64,000 bases of DNA from an uncultured Collinsella sp. (GTDB taxonomy: Bacteria; Actinomycetota; Coriobacteriia; Coriobacteriales; Coriobacteriaceae). The stretch covers positions 1 through 64,000 of the forward strand of contig UQIN01000005.1 in the NCBI GenBank assembly GCA_900541035.1, read 5' to 3'. A model generated the notes under the pieces. That model saw only the letters and a program-made list of their open reading frames with translations. It ran no database searches and had not been told where the DNA came from. Position 1 is the first letter of the stretch, and each line of letters starts with the position of its first letter. The translations under genes were made by a program, and so were the position numbers. Below are positions 25,118 to 33,343 of this stretch, in pieces.

Positions 25118-25934
25118 TGACACCAGTTCCAACAAGATTACAAAGCGTGATCTAAAATCGGTATTTTTCCGTTCGCTTACGATGGAGTACTCCTGGAACT
25201 ACGAGCGCCAGCAGCACATGGGATACTGCTTCTCTATGCTTCCCATCATTCGTCGCGTGTATAAGAATAAGGATGACCAGGCTGCTGCTGCTAAGCGTCA
25301 CATGGAGTTCTTCAACACCACTCCTTATGTCTCAACATTAATTCTGGGCATTTCGGCAGCGATGGAAGAGGCAAACGCTAACGAAGAGGATTTTGACGAA
25401 TCCTCCATCAACAGCGTAAAGGCCGCTCTTATGAGTCCGCTGGCCGGCATCGGTGACTCTCTGTTCTGGGGAACGTTGCGTGTCATCGCCACTGGCTTGG
25501 GTGTGTCGCTTGCTATGCAGGGTAACATTCTCGGCCCGCTTCTCTTCCTTGTCGTATTCAATGTTCCGCATTATCTGATTCGTTGGTTCTGCCTTAAATG
25601 GGGCTATGGATTCGGAACCAGTTTCTTGAGCAAGATCGAGAAATCTGGTCTTATGCCAAAGCTCACTATGGGGGCTGCAATTCTCGGTCTTATGGTTATC
25701 GGCGCTATGGTGCCCAACCTTGTATCGGTCAGCGTGGCTGGTTCTCTCGGTACCGGCGACAGTGCGCAGACTATCCAAAGCATCATCGACGGTATCATGC
25801 CGAGCCTGCTGCCGCTGCTTGTGACACTTGGAGTTTACGAACTCGTCCAGCACAAGGTCAAGATTGCTTGGATTCTCGTTATTCTCATGGCGGTTGGTAT
25901 CGTCGGCTCCTTCTTCGGAGTGTTTGCAATCTAA
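25104..25934 (+). CDS. Mannose-family PTS EIID component
   Basis: A 276-residue EIID with the family blocks RSLTMEYSWNYERQQHMGY, HMEFFNTTPYVSTLILG and LMSPLAGIGDSLFWGTLRV. ATG 25104 lies inside the end of the EIIC gene and has GAAGGGAG upstream, implying translational coupling. Confidence 0.92.
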   Translation: MTTSNDTSSNKITKRDLKSVFFRSLTMEYSWNYERQQHMGYCFSMLPIIRRVYKNKDDQAAAAKRHMEFFNTTPYVSTLILGISAAMEEANANEEDFDESSINSVKAALMSPLAGIGDSLFWGTLRVIATGLGVSLAMQGNILGPLLFLVVFNVPHYLIRWFCLKWGYGFGTSFLSKIEKSGLMPKLTMGAAILGLMVIGAMVPNLVSVSVAGSLGTGDSAQTIQSIIDGIMPSLLPLLVTLGVYELVQHKVKIAWILVILMAVGIVGSFFGVFAI

Positions 25935-25982
25935 ATGGTTGATTTCGCCGTCTGGCCCAATTGAATTAGAAAGGTATATCTC

Positions 25983-26981
25983 ATGGTTTCATTTGATGAA
26001 CAGGCAATTCTCGATAACGGTGCTTATATCTACAATCAACGTGCCGAAATTGAACGCATTGCTGACGAAATTTGCGAAAAGGGTTTCGATTCGATTTTCT
26101 TCACCTCGTCAGGTGGCTCGCTTGCGATGATGCAGCCGTTTGACTATATGGTTTCTGTTATGTCCGATATTCCCGTCCAGTCCCAAGTTTCGGCAGATTT
26201 CCTCACGGTTGGCAATCGGCGCATCGGTAAGGGGACCTTGGCGTTCATGGCGTCCAAGTCGGGCGACACCAAAGAGACGGTCGCGGCGGCAAAGGCGGCA
26301 AAAGACGCAGGCTGCACCATTGTCTCTACGCTTGGCGTGGACGGTTCACCGCTTGGTGAACTTTCCGATTATGGAGTGATCTATAAGCAGGGCCGTCCTA
26401 TGGAGCTCGTGCTGTACCTTCTGATTGGAAAGATTCTCAAGAACAGGGGCTTTTTCGATGACTACGATCGCTTCGCTGACGAGCTTGTGAATCTCCCCGC
26501 TGCTCTCGTTTCCGTCGGCAAGAACGCTGACGAGATGGCTCGCGCATATGCTCTGAAGCACAAGGACGATCCGTATCAGATTTGGATTGGTTCTGGCAAT
26601 CTGTGGGGCCCCACGTATTCGTTTGCCATGTGTGTGCTCGAGGAGTCCCAATGGCTGCGCACCAAATCCGTTACATCGCCTGAGTTCTTCCATGGCACTA
26701 TCGAACTTGTTGAGCCGGGCGTTTGTGTCGCGCTCGCAATGACGGAGGCGCAGACTAGGCCTCTTGATGAGCGCGTTGCACGCTTCTGTAAGCAATATGC
26801 GGATGATTTCACCGTATTCGATACACATGATTATGAGTTGCCGGGTATCAGTGATGAATTCCGCTGGATGCTTTCTCCGGTGGTGCTCAATGCCATTCTC
26901 TCGCGTGTGAGCAAGAATTTCGAGCAAATTCGTGACCATTCGCTCGACATCCGCCGTTATTACCGCAAGGTCGAGTACTAA
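25983..26981 (+). CDS. SIS-domain deglycase (GfrF/FrlB type)
   Basis: A 332-residue double-SIS protein. It has TSSGGSLAMMQPFDYM and MASKSGDTKETVAAA in the first domain, LEESQWLRTKSVTSPEFFHGTIEL in the second, and the C-terminus RRYYRKVEY. It is the closest relative in the window of the 20290/27994 pair. It follows EIID after 48 bases and precedes an FrlD-like kinase, so its substrate is most likely a sugar-amine phosphate brought in by this PTS. Confidence 0.83.
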   Translation: MVSFDEQAILDNGAYIYNQRAEIERIADEICEKGFDSIFFTSSGGSLAMMQPFDYMVSVMSDIPVQSQVSADFLTVGNRRIGKGTLAFMASKSGDTKETVAAAKAAKDAGCTIVSTLGVDGSPLGELSDYGVIYKQGRPMELVLYLLIGKILKNRGFFDDYDRFADELVNLPAALVSVGKNADEMARAYALKHKDDPYQIWIGSGNLWGPTYSFAMCVLEESQWLRTKSVTSPEFFHGTIELVEPGVCVALAMTEAQTRPLDERVARFCKQYADDFTVFDTHDYELPGISDEFRWMLSPVVLNAILSRVSKNFEQIRDHSLDIRRYYRKVEY

Positions 26982-27011
26982 TAAAGACCGTATGTGATGG
27001 GAGGCGTTGAG

Positions 27012-27896
27012 GTGAAAATCGCAGCAATTGGTGACAACGTTATTGATCGCTATCTCAACAAAGACGTTATGTATCCTGGTGGCAATGCCGTAAACGTCGC
27101 TGCCCATGCAAGCATGCTTGGCGCACAGGCAGCGTATATAGGGGAGATCGGCAACGACCTGGGAGGGCGAATAATCACCGATGCCCTTTCTTCGCTGAAC
27201 GTTGACCTTTCGCAATCATGCATGCCTGAAAAAGCAACAACCAAGACTTGCGATGTAAATGTTTACAACGGTGAACGTGTCGAAGTTGGTTACGATACGG
27301 GGGCTTGCTGGGCGCACAAAACCCATATCAACGATTCTGATGTCAAGTTTCTTCAGGGATTCGATGCGGTTTTTACCAGCGTCAATGCAAAGCTGCAGGA
27401 TGATGTGCACCTAGTTCAAGATCTTCCCGCTGTGGTGGTTTACGACTTTTCCGTTAAAGATAAGTATCGAACCGACGCATATTTCGATCTTGTTTGCCCT
27501 GCTACAACCCTTGGTCTGTTTTCCTGTTCCGGCGAGAGCGATCAACAGATTCAAGTTCTATTGAAGAGGGCCATAGAGCATGGTTGTCGCTACACGATTG
27601 CTACACGGGGATCTGCAGGGCCTGTGTTCTTTGACGGTTCCCGATGGTACCAGGGAAATATAAGACCCGTAGATGCGCTTGACACCATGGGCGCGGGAGA
27701 TTCGTATATCACTGCGTTTGTTGTGAGCTGTCTCTCGCATGGCTGGAGTAAAAAGCAACCGCTCGATGCGGAGATCATTCGGGATGCAATGGAATTCGCT
27801 GCTGACTATTCAGCTAAGAATTGCCTTAAACCCGGCGGCTTTGGATTCGAGCATAAACTCGCCGAGATGAAAGACGGCCAAGCTTCCATTTCCTAG
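27012..27896 (+). CDS. PfkB-family sugar kinase, FrlD-like
   Basis: A 294-residue ribokinase-family kinase. The N-terminal IAAIGDNVIDRYLNK and PGGNAVNVAAHASMLGAQAAYIGEIGND match the fructoselysine 6-kinase pattern (FrlD). The catalytic anion-hole block is DTMGAGDSYITAFV. The GTG start at 27012 follows GGGAGG. A kinase beside a PTS is redundant for the imported substrate, which arrives phosphorylated. It could instead phosphorylate unmodified conjugate entering by another route. Substrate unproven. Confidence 0.82.
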   Translation: MKIAAIGDNVIDRYLNKDVMYPGGNAVNVAAHASMLGAQAAYIGEIGNDLGGRIITDALSSLNVDLSQSCMPEKATTKTCDVNVYNGERVEVGYDTGACWAHKTHINDSDVKFLQGFDAVFTSVNAKLQDDVHLVQDLPAVVVYDFSVKDKYRTDAYFDLVCPATTLGLFSCSGESDQQIQVLLKRAIEHGCRYTIATRGSAGPVFFDGSRWYQGNIRPVDALDTMGAGDSYITAFVVSCLSHGWSKKQPLDAEIIRDAMEFAADYSAKNCLKPGGFGFEHKLAEMKDGQASIS

Positions 27897-27919
27897 AAAG
27901 GTATTTTTTAGGTCATTAA

Positions 27920-27970
27920 GTATTAATACGTAGTGAAATGACAAGTTGTCAATTGAAACGAATTTCACTC
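27920..27970. promoter_or_regulatory. Nested palindromes before SIS copy 2
   Basis: GTATTAATAC (27920-27929), TGACAAGTTGTCA (27939-27951) and GTGAAAT/ATTTCAC (about 27933-27969) lie in the 97-base gap. The TATAACGTTATA site of copy 1 is absent, so the two identical SIS genes have different control regions. Confidence 0.45.
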
Positions 27971-27993
27971 TATTAAACGAAGGGATATTAGAT

Positions 27994-29028
27994 ATGTTCA
28001 ATTTCGATGAGCCTCGTTACGAGAAGGTTGTGAGCGATGCCCTCGCTCTCCGTCCTCAGATTGAGGCCGCCGTGGACAAGGTCTGCGAGCAGGGCTATTC
28101 CAACATCTTCTTCATCGGCTGCGGCGGCACCTGGGCCCACACGCTCCCGATGAAGTACTGGGTCGAGACCACCACGGCCGACGTCGACGTCCACTGCGAG
28201 ATCGCCGCCGAGTTCCTCGCGTGCCCGCCCAAGTCCTTCAACAAGGACTCGGTCTGCGTCTTCTCCACCCGTACCGGCACCACCCCCGAGATCATCGAGG
28301 CCGCCAAGTTCTGCCAGGAGCAGGGCGCCCGCACGCTGATGTACGTCTCCAACGACAACACCCCGGCCACCGAGTACGCCGACTACAAGTTCTTCAGCTT
28401 CGCCGAGGACGACGTCCTGTGCGAGGCCATCTACACCTACCAGATCACGCTGGTCGCCCGCTTCCTCAAGAACGCCGGCGCCTTCCCCAAGTACGACACC
28501 TTCATGGAGGAGTTCGGCAACATCGCCCCGTACCTCATCAAGGCCAAGGACGCCCAGGACGAGCGCTGCGCCGCCATGGCCGAGGACTTCAAGGACACCG
28601 ACTACCACATGGTGATCGGCTCCGGCATGCTCTGGGGCGAGGCCTACGACTACGCTATGTGCATCCTCGAGGAGATGCAGTGGATCAAGACCAAGTCCAT
28701 CCACGCCGCCGAGTTCTTCCACGGCACCATCGAGCTGTGCGAGGAGGGCACGAGCCTCATCATGCTCTACGGCGAGGACGACACCCGCAAGCTCATGGAC
28801 CGCGTGGACAACTTCACCCACATGCTCGCCGACGAGAAGGGCGTCCATGTCCGCGTGAACAAGTTCGACACCGCCGAGGTCGAGCTGCCGTTCAGCGACC
28901 CCGAGTTCCGCAAGATCGTCTCCCCGATGGTCACCTACACCATCACCGAGCGCCTGAGCTGCCATCTCGAGCACGTCCGCAACCACCCGCTCACCACGCG
29001 TCGCTACTATCACCAGATGAACTACTAA
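27994..29028 (+). CDS. SIS-domain deglycase, copy 2 (identical to copy 1)
   Basis: Same 344-residue protein as at 20290-21324, and the DNA appears identical over all 1,035 bases. Identity starts exactly at the ATG and ends exactly at the TAA; sequence before and after differs. It is in direct orientation, 7,704 bases from copy 1. It follows the kinase gene and is ended by a strong hairpin, then a broken EIIC. The cause could be recent gene conversion or duplication. Having two promoters for one enzyme would allow expression with either PTS. Confidence 0.83.
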   Translation: MFNFDEPRYEKVVSDALALRPQIEAAVDKVCEQGYSNIFFIGCGGTWAHTLPMKYWVETTTADVDVHCEIAAEFLACPPKSFNKDSVCVFSTRTGTTPEIIEAAKFCQEQGARTLMYVSNDNTPATEYADYKFFSFAEDDVLCEAIYTYQITLVARFLKNAGAFPKYDTFMEEFGNIAPYLIKAKDAQDERCAAMAEDFKDTDYHMVIGSGMLWGEAYDYAMCILEEMQWIKTKSIHAAEFFHGTIELCEEGTSLIMLYGEDDTRKLMDRVDNFTHMLADEKGVHVRVNKFDTAEVELPFSDPEFRKIVSPMVTYTITERLSCHLEHVRNHPLTTRRYYHQMNY

Positions 29029-29049
29029 TCCTCTCAAATTGCTGCGGTT

Positions 29050-29096
29050 GCCTGCAGGCGAGCTGTTCTGAACGTCTCGCCTGCAGGCTTATTTCT
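29050..29096 (+). terminator. Terminator after SIS copy 2
   Basis: GCCTGCAGGCGAG pairs perfectly with CTCGCCTGCAGGC and is followed by TTATTTCTG. Confidence 0.75.
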
Positions 29097-29109
29097 GGGG
29101 TTAATCAGA

Positions 29110-29881
29110 ATAGTTGCCCAGTACCTCCTAGTTGCGCTGGTCGCATTATGGCGTCTATGGACGACAAGCATTTGGCATTACGATGCTAGGTCGTCCGCTG
29201 TTTAGGAGCCTGTTTGTCGGCTTGATCCTTGGCGATGTCCAGCAGGGCGTTATCGTCGGCGCTGCTTTGGAGCCCATGTTCATGGGCGCCATCATGGTCG
29301 GCGCGGCGGTTCCTCCCGAGGTCTATGCCTCCGGCGTACTTGGCTGCGCCTTTGCCGCCATTACGGGTACGGGCACGGCAACTGCCGTAGCGCTCGCCCT
29401 TCCCGTCTCCGTCTTCCTTCAGGTGTGGCGCAACTTCTGCTACGCCGTTCCGGGTGCCTTTGCCTGCAAGAAGATTGAGACCGCTCTGGCAAATCGCGAT
29501 CTTGCCAAGGCGAACCTGTACCATCTGACCGTCGTGCCGCTGTCGATTGGCATTCCGTCTGCACTGCTGGTGTTTTGCTCGCTGTTCTTTGGTGCCGACC
29601 TCATCAACAATGCGCTCAACGCGATTCCGCAGTTTGTGATGGACGGCCTCAACGTTGCATCCGGCGTCATGGTCTGCATCGGCTTCGCACTTCTTATTAG
29701 GACCATGGGCGATAACAAGCTGCTTCCTTGGCTGTTCCTGGGATTCATTATGGTCATCTACCTCAAGATGGACGTTATCGGCGTCGCCGCAGCTGCCATT
29801 TGCGTCGCGCTGCTCCTGGCCTTCCGCGAGGGCTCGTCCGGTCCGCAGACGATTGCTGCAGATGAAGAGGAGGACTTCTAA
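29110..29881 (+). pseudogene. Mannose-family PTS EIIC, frameshifted and without start codon
   Basis: From 29183 to the stop the reading is a good EIIC (MLGRPLFRSLFVGLILGDVQQG to an acidic tail EEEDF). The missing N-terminus is present in another frame from 29113: VAQYLLVALVA. Removing one T near 29146 joins them as QYLLVALVAYGVYGRQAFG, which aligns without gaps to the N-terminus of the 24332 EIIC. The codon at the expected start is ATA (29110-29112). No good ribosome site precedes 29183. So the gene carries a one-base frameshift and a lost start. The downstream EIID start overlaps its stop (TAATG). Confidence 0.75.
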
Positions 29882-30729
29882 TGGCTACCCAGAACACCGA
29901 CCTCAAAGAGGCCAAGAAGGACGCGATTATGAGCCCCGATATGTATCGGAGCATGTTCCTTCGCCAGTTTACGAGCCAGTGCTCGCAGTCGTACGACAAG
30001 ATGATGGCAATGGGCTTCATGTACACCATTCAGAAGCCCCTGCGAAAGATCTATCCCAACGACGACGATTACTATGCGGCGCTCGATCGCCATACCGAGT
30101 TCTTTAACATCACGCCTCATGTGCTTCCGTTTGTAGCCGGCCTAACGGTTTCGATGGAAGAGCAGGCGGCTGCCGATAAGAACTTTGACACGTCCTCGAT
30201 TAACGCCATGAAGGTCGGCCTCATGGGACCGCTTTCCGGCATCGGCGATTCGTTCTACTGGGGTACGTTCCGCGTGGTCGCCGCCGGCATTGGTATCGGC
30301 ATCGCTTCGACGGGCAACCCGCTCGGCCCCATCGTGTACGCGCTCATCTACTCCGTGATTAACTTTGCAACGCGTATCGTCGCCGCCCATCTGGGATACG
30401 ACCTGGGAACCAAGTTCCTGCAGCAGTCCGAAGAGAACAACCTTATGTCTCGCATGACGCATGCTGCCGGTGTCCTCGGAATGACCGTCATTGGCGCGAT
30501 GATTGCGGCACAGGTCTCGCTGTCCACGGCTTTGACCTTTGATGTGGGTGGTTCGGAGATTGTCCTGCAGGATCTGTTCGATTCGATCTTCCCCGGTCTG
30601 CTGCCTTTGCTGGCAACGTTCGCTTGCGTTGCCCTGTACAAAAAGGGTGTCAAGACCATTTGGATTATTATTGGCATCTTCGCGATCTGCATCATCGGAA
30701 CGGGCTTGGGAGTGTTCGCAGCGGCGTAA
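29881..30729 (+). CDS. Mannose-family PTS EIID component (third)
   Basis: A 282-residue EIID with SPDMYRSMFLRQFTSQCSQSYDKMMAMGF, HTEFFNITPHVLPFVAG and LMGPLSGIGDSFYWGTFRV. It is intact although its EIIC partner is broken and no EIIA or EIIB gene is next to it. Translation would normally couple to EIIC through TAATG, so expression may be poor unless re-initiation occurs. Followed by a terminator. Confidence 0.9.
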   Translation: MATQNTDLKEAKKDAIMSPDMYRSMFLRQFTSQCSQSYDKMMAMGFMYTIQKPLRKIYPNDDDYYAALDRHTEFFNITPHVLPFVAGLTVSMEEQAAADKNFDTSSINAMKVGLMGPLSGIGDSFYWGTFRVVAAGIGIGIASTGNPLGPIVYALIYSVINFATRIVAAHLGYDLGTKFLQQSEENNLMSRMTHAAGVLGMTVIGAMIAAQVSLSTALTFDVGGSEIVLQDLFDSIFPGLLPLLATFACVALYKKGVKTIWIIIGIFAICIIGTGLGVFAAA

Positions 30730-30774
30730 TGTTGACTGCTATGCTCGCGCGCTCGATAACTAACTGTCCGTTTG

Positions 30775-30811
30775 AAAACGGGGTTCGGCGTAAGGCCGGC
30801 CCCGTTTTTTT
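30775..30811 (+). terminator. Terminator after EIID
   Basis: AAAACGGGG pairs with CCCCGTTTT across a GCC/GGC-containing loop and continues as a T-run. Confidence 0.85.
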
Positions 30812-30870
30812 GTTTGAGGGATTTTCCGACCGTCCAAAAATCCACGCTCGTCCATCACTCACGTATCTCT

Positions 30871-30937
30871 CATCTCTCATTTGTCACTAATACGAGAGAT
30901 GGCACAAAGACGAGAGATAATTACGAGAGATAACTGA
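30871..30937 (+). repeat. 67-bp direct repeat, unit A
   Basis: CATCTCTCA at the left, then GAGAGAT three times, ending in ACGAGAGATAACTGA. It matches unit B (31036-31102) over the whole length with about ten differences. Left TCTCTC and right GAGAGA parts are complementary. Confidence 0.8.
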
Positions 30938-31035
30938 TCAGCAAAGAGACAGGCAATCATGGTATTGTCTCAATACTGATTGTTCTACCAGCAAAAACAT
31001 GTTTAAATGAAACAAATGGCAGACATCTTATCTTT

Positions 31036-31102
31036 CATCTCTCACTTATCTCTAATATGAGAGATAGCAGTAAGATGAGAGATAATTACGAGAGATAACT
31101 GA
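31036..31102 (+). repeat. 67-bp direct repeat, unit B
   Basis: Same layout as unit A, offset by 165 bases, and ends about 58 bases before the AlbA_2 start codon. The GAGAGAT boxes are candidate operators for the gene that follows. Confidence 0.8.
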
Positions 31103-31160
31103 GAGACGAAGGAAATCTATTCGCGGCATTCTCCGCCGGGCCGAGCGAAAGGACATGCAG

Positions 31161-32627
31161 ATGAACGAAAACGAGCTGACCGGTCTGCTCGAGTCTTTAA
31201 AGCGCATGGGCTCGGACGATCTTAACGTCGAGGTCAAGGAGAGCGCCACGACGCTTTCCCGCGACGTATGGGAAACGGTTAGCGCATTCGCGAATACCGC
31301 TGGCGGAATTATCGTGCTCGGCGTGAGCGAGCGCGCGGGCTTTGTCCCGGTTGAGAACTTTGAGACCGAGAAGGTGCTCAACCAATTCGTAGCGGGCATG
31401 GGTGATGCCGGCGGTCGCGGAAAACTGGCCAATCCGCCCAAATACACCATTGAACGAGTGGAGCTCCAGGGCACCGTGGTTCTGGTCATCACAATTGAGG
31501 AGCTCGACCCGTCGAGCAAGCCTTGTTATGTCATAGAGCGGGGCGCTCAAGGCGGCAGCTACAAACGCATCGATGACAAAGATGTTCCGCTTTCGTCGAC
31601 CGAGGTCCTGTCCTTGTCGTCGTATGAGCGGACGAGCCCCAGTGATCGCGACGCAGTGCCGGGCGCGGGTGTGGGCGACCTCGACGAGGCCCTGATCGAC
31701 CGCACGATAGAGCGTGCTTTCTCGCTGACGCCCCGAGCTATGCACGGTGCGACGGACAAGAAAACGAAGCTGGAGCGCCTGAATTTCCTCGACTCCCAGG
31801 GCAATGTTACTAAGGCCGGGCTCCTGGCCGCGGGTGCCTATCCTCAGCAGTTCTATCCCAAGCTCTTTATCGATGTGGCGGTCTATGCCGGAACGCAGAA
31901 GGGCGCGGCGGGGTCGTTGAGGTTCATGGACCGTACGATCTGCGAGGGAACGCTGGGCGAAATGATCTCGGATGCCGTCGCGGCGGTCGCCAAGAATTTA
32001 CGACGAACCTCGATGATCAAAGGCGTCTCGCGTGTCGACTCGCTGGAGATTCCCGAGGAGGTCCTGCGCGAGGCAATCGCCAACGCCGTAATCCACCGAG
32101 AATACGGAGACCGGTTCTGTGGGCAGTCGATCGCTGTTGACGTCTTTGATGACCGTATCGAAGTGACGAACCCCGGCGGCCTATACGGAGGAAAGACTCG
32201 CGAGAACCTGTTTGACGGCAGCTCCCGATGTCGCAATGCGACGCTTGTGAAGCTCATGTCGCTTGTCCCATTGCCCGACGGTGCGGGCTCTCCTGCCGAA
32301 GGCAACGGGTCGGGCATTCCAATGATGCTCGATGCCATGCGTGCGCACGGTCTGGCCGAGCCATTGTTTTGCCCTGGTTTTGACCGGTTTAAGGTTGTCC
32401 TCTATCGCTCAAAGGTTGAGCAGGTCGATCATGGCGGGGACTTAATTGTGGCGGCACTCAAACGCTACGGCGAGCTGGGGACGCGTGAGCTGGCAGAACG
32501 TACGGGGCTTACAATTTCCCAGGTTAGGTCGCGCGTCAACGCGCTCATTGCTCAAGGCGAGCTCGAGCCCACGGCGCCGGCGACGAGCCGCAACCGCAAG
32601 TATCGACTGTCGGAGCGCGTGGGATAG
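31161..32627 (+). CDS. AlbA_2 (Schlafen-like) ATP-binding regulator
   Basis: A 488-residue protein. The N-terminus (about 10-125) is an AlbA_2 domain with VEVKESATTLSRDVWETVSAFANTAGG and ILGVSE. The middle (about 250-400) has the ATP-binding C-terminal region with REAIANAVIHREY and IEVTNPGGLYGG. The C-terminus (about 430-480) is a winged helix (YGELGTRELAERTGLTISQVRSRVNALIAQGEL). The family is often annotated as helicase or transcriptional regulator; its biochemical role is not settled. ATG 31161 is spaced correctly from AAAGGA; ATG 31155 is too near. Long GAGAGAT repeats upstream suggest autoregulation. A decayed relative is at 19846-20050. Confidence 0.82.
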   Translation: MNENELTGLLESLKRMGSDDLNVEVKESATTLSRDVWETVSAFANTAGGIIVLGVSERAGFVPVENFETEKVLNQFVAGMGDAGGRGKLANPPKYTIERVELQGTVVLVITIEELDPSSKPCYVIERGAQGGSYKRIDDKDVPLSSTEVLSLSSYERTSPSDRDAVPGAGVGDLDEALIDRTIERAFSLTPRAMHGATDKKTKLERLNFLDSQGNVTKAGLLAAGAYPQQFYPKLFIDVAVYAGTQKGAAGSLRFMDRTICEGTLGEMISDAVAAVAKNLRRTSMIKGVSRVDSLEIPEEVLREAIANAVIHREYGDRFCGQSIAVDVFDDRIEVTNPGGLYGGKTRENLFDGSSRCRNATLVKLMSLVPLPDGAGSPAEGNGSGIPMMLDAMRAHGLAEPLFCPGFDRFKVVLYRSKVEQVDHGGDLIVAALKRYGELGTRELAERTGLTISQVRSRVNALIAQGELEPTAPATSRNRKYRLSERVG

Positions 32628-32727
32628 ATGCGTTAGTGGACGAGGCGACCCAATAATCGACCCTCGATTGGCGTCCATTAAGGTAAAGCGGTTGTTGCCC
32701 AGTCGACGGTGATGCTAAAGACTCGGC

Positions 32728-33219
32728 TTACGCCGGCATGGCCCCGAACCCGTCTATCAGGAACAGCCTGAGAACCAGCTTGATGACATTTCCCGGTTTG
32801 ACTTCTGCCGCGTCAAAGACGTGGCGCTCGGCGAGCTCGCTGCAGTATGCATAGATGTCGCGGATAAGGTCCGCGCCCGAGAGCGTAAACATGTAGCCTG
32901 CGTCCGAAAGCGCATTGGGCGCGGCAGGCAACTTGGCCATGTGACAGAACGTTTGCAGGTCGGGCGCCATAACGTTCTGGTAGTCGAGGTGGCCGTTGGC
33001 ATCCTGCGCGGCAAGCTCCAATTGGCGCACAAAATCCAGCGCCGCCGCTAACACAAAGCTCGGCGTAGGCGCATTGACGTCCTGAGTGGTCGCCACAAGC
33101 CTGCCCGCCGCCTGCGTGACAAGCCAAGCGACCTCGCGCTGGCAACGCACGGCCTTGCGCGTAACCGGCTTGATGGACGAAGAAGAAACGCTCCCCTTAG
33201 GCGGATTCGAAGCAGCCAT
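32728..33219 (-). CDS. Hypothetical protein
   Basis: A 163-residue soluble protein, mostly predicted helical from composition, with no family I recognise. It has a Ser/Pro/Lys-rich N-terminus and a region reading CHMAKLPAAPNALSDAG and LIRDIYAYCSELAERHVFD. The ATG at 33219 follows GGGAGGGTCTT, a convincing site, so it is likely real. It lies after the C5 methyltransferase on the same strand with a 124-base gap and might be cotranscribed with it. Confidence 0.6.
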   Translation of the reverse strand: MAASNPPKGSVSSSSIKPVTRKAVRCQREVAWLVTQAAGRLVATTQDVNAPTPSFVLAAALDFVRQLELAAQDANGHLDYQNVMAPDLQTFCHMAKLPAAPNALSDAGYMFTLSGADLIRDIYAYCSELAERHVFDAAEVKPGNVIKLVLRLFLIDGFGAMPA

Positions 33220-33343
33220 AAGACCCTCCCATGAACAATCCGGCCCAACAGGCCCGGACGAAACACGTGCTACATCAGTATACAGGGGAGTGGGGTGGAA
33301 AAATGGAGTCGACAGCGTGACTGCCGGCTCCGGATTGCTTGCC

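Larger units (their letters stand above)
30730..31160. other. Regulatory stretch before the AlbA_2 gene
   Basis: Contains a terminator (30775-30811), a half copy of the GAGCGTGGA family (30834-30850) and two 67-bp direct repeats with an intervening hairpin element. No coding region is seen. Confidence 0.6.

Noticed and set aside
28221..29189. 322-codon frame overlapping SIS copy 2
   Set aside because: Arg/His/Pro-rich out-of-frame reading that also appears identically over SIS copy 1; a shadow.
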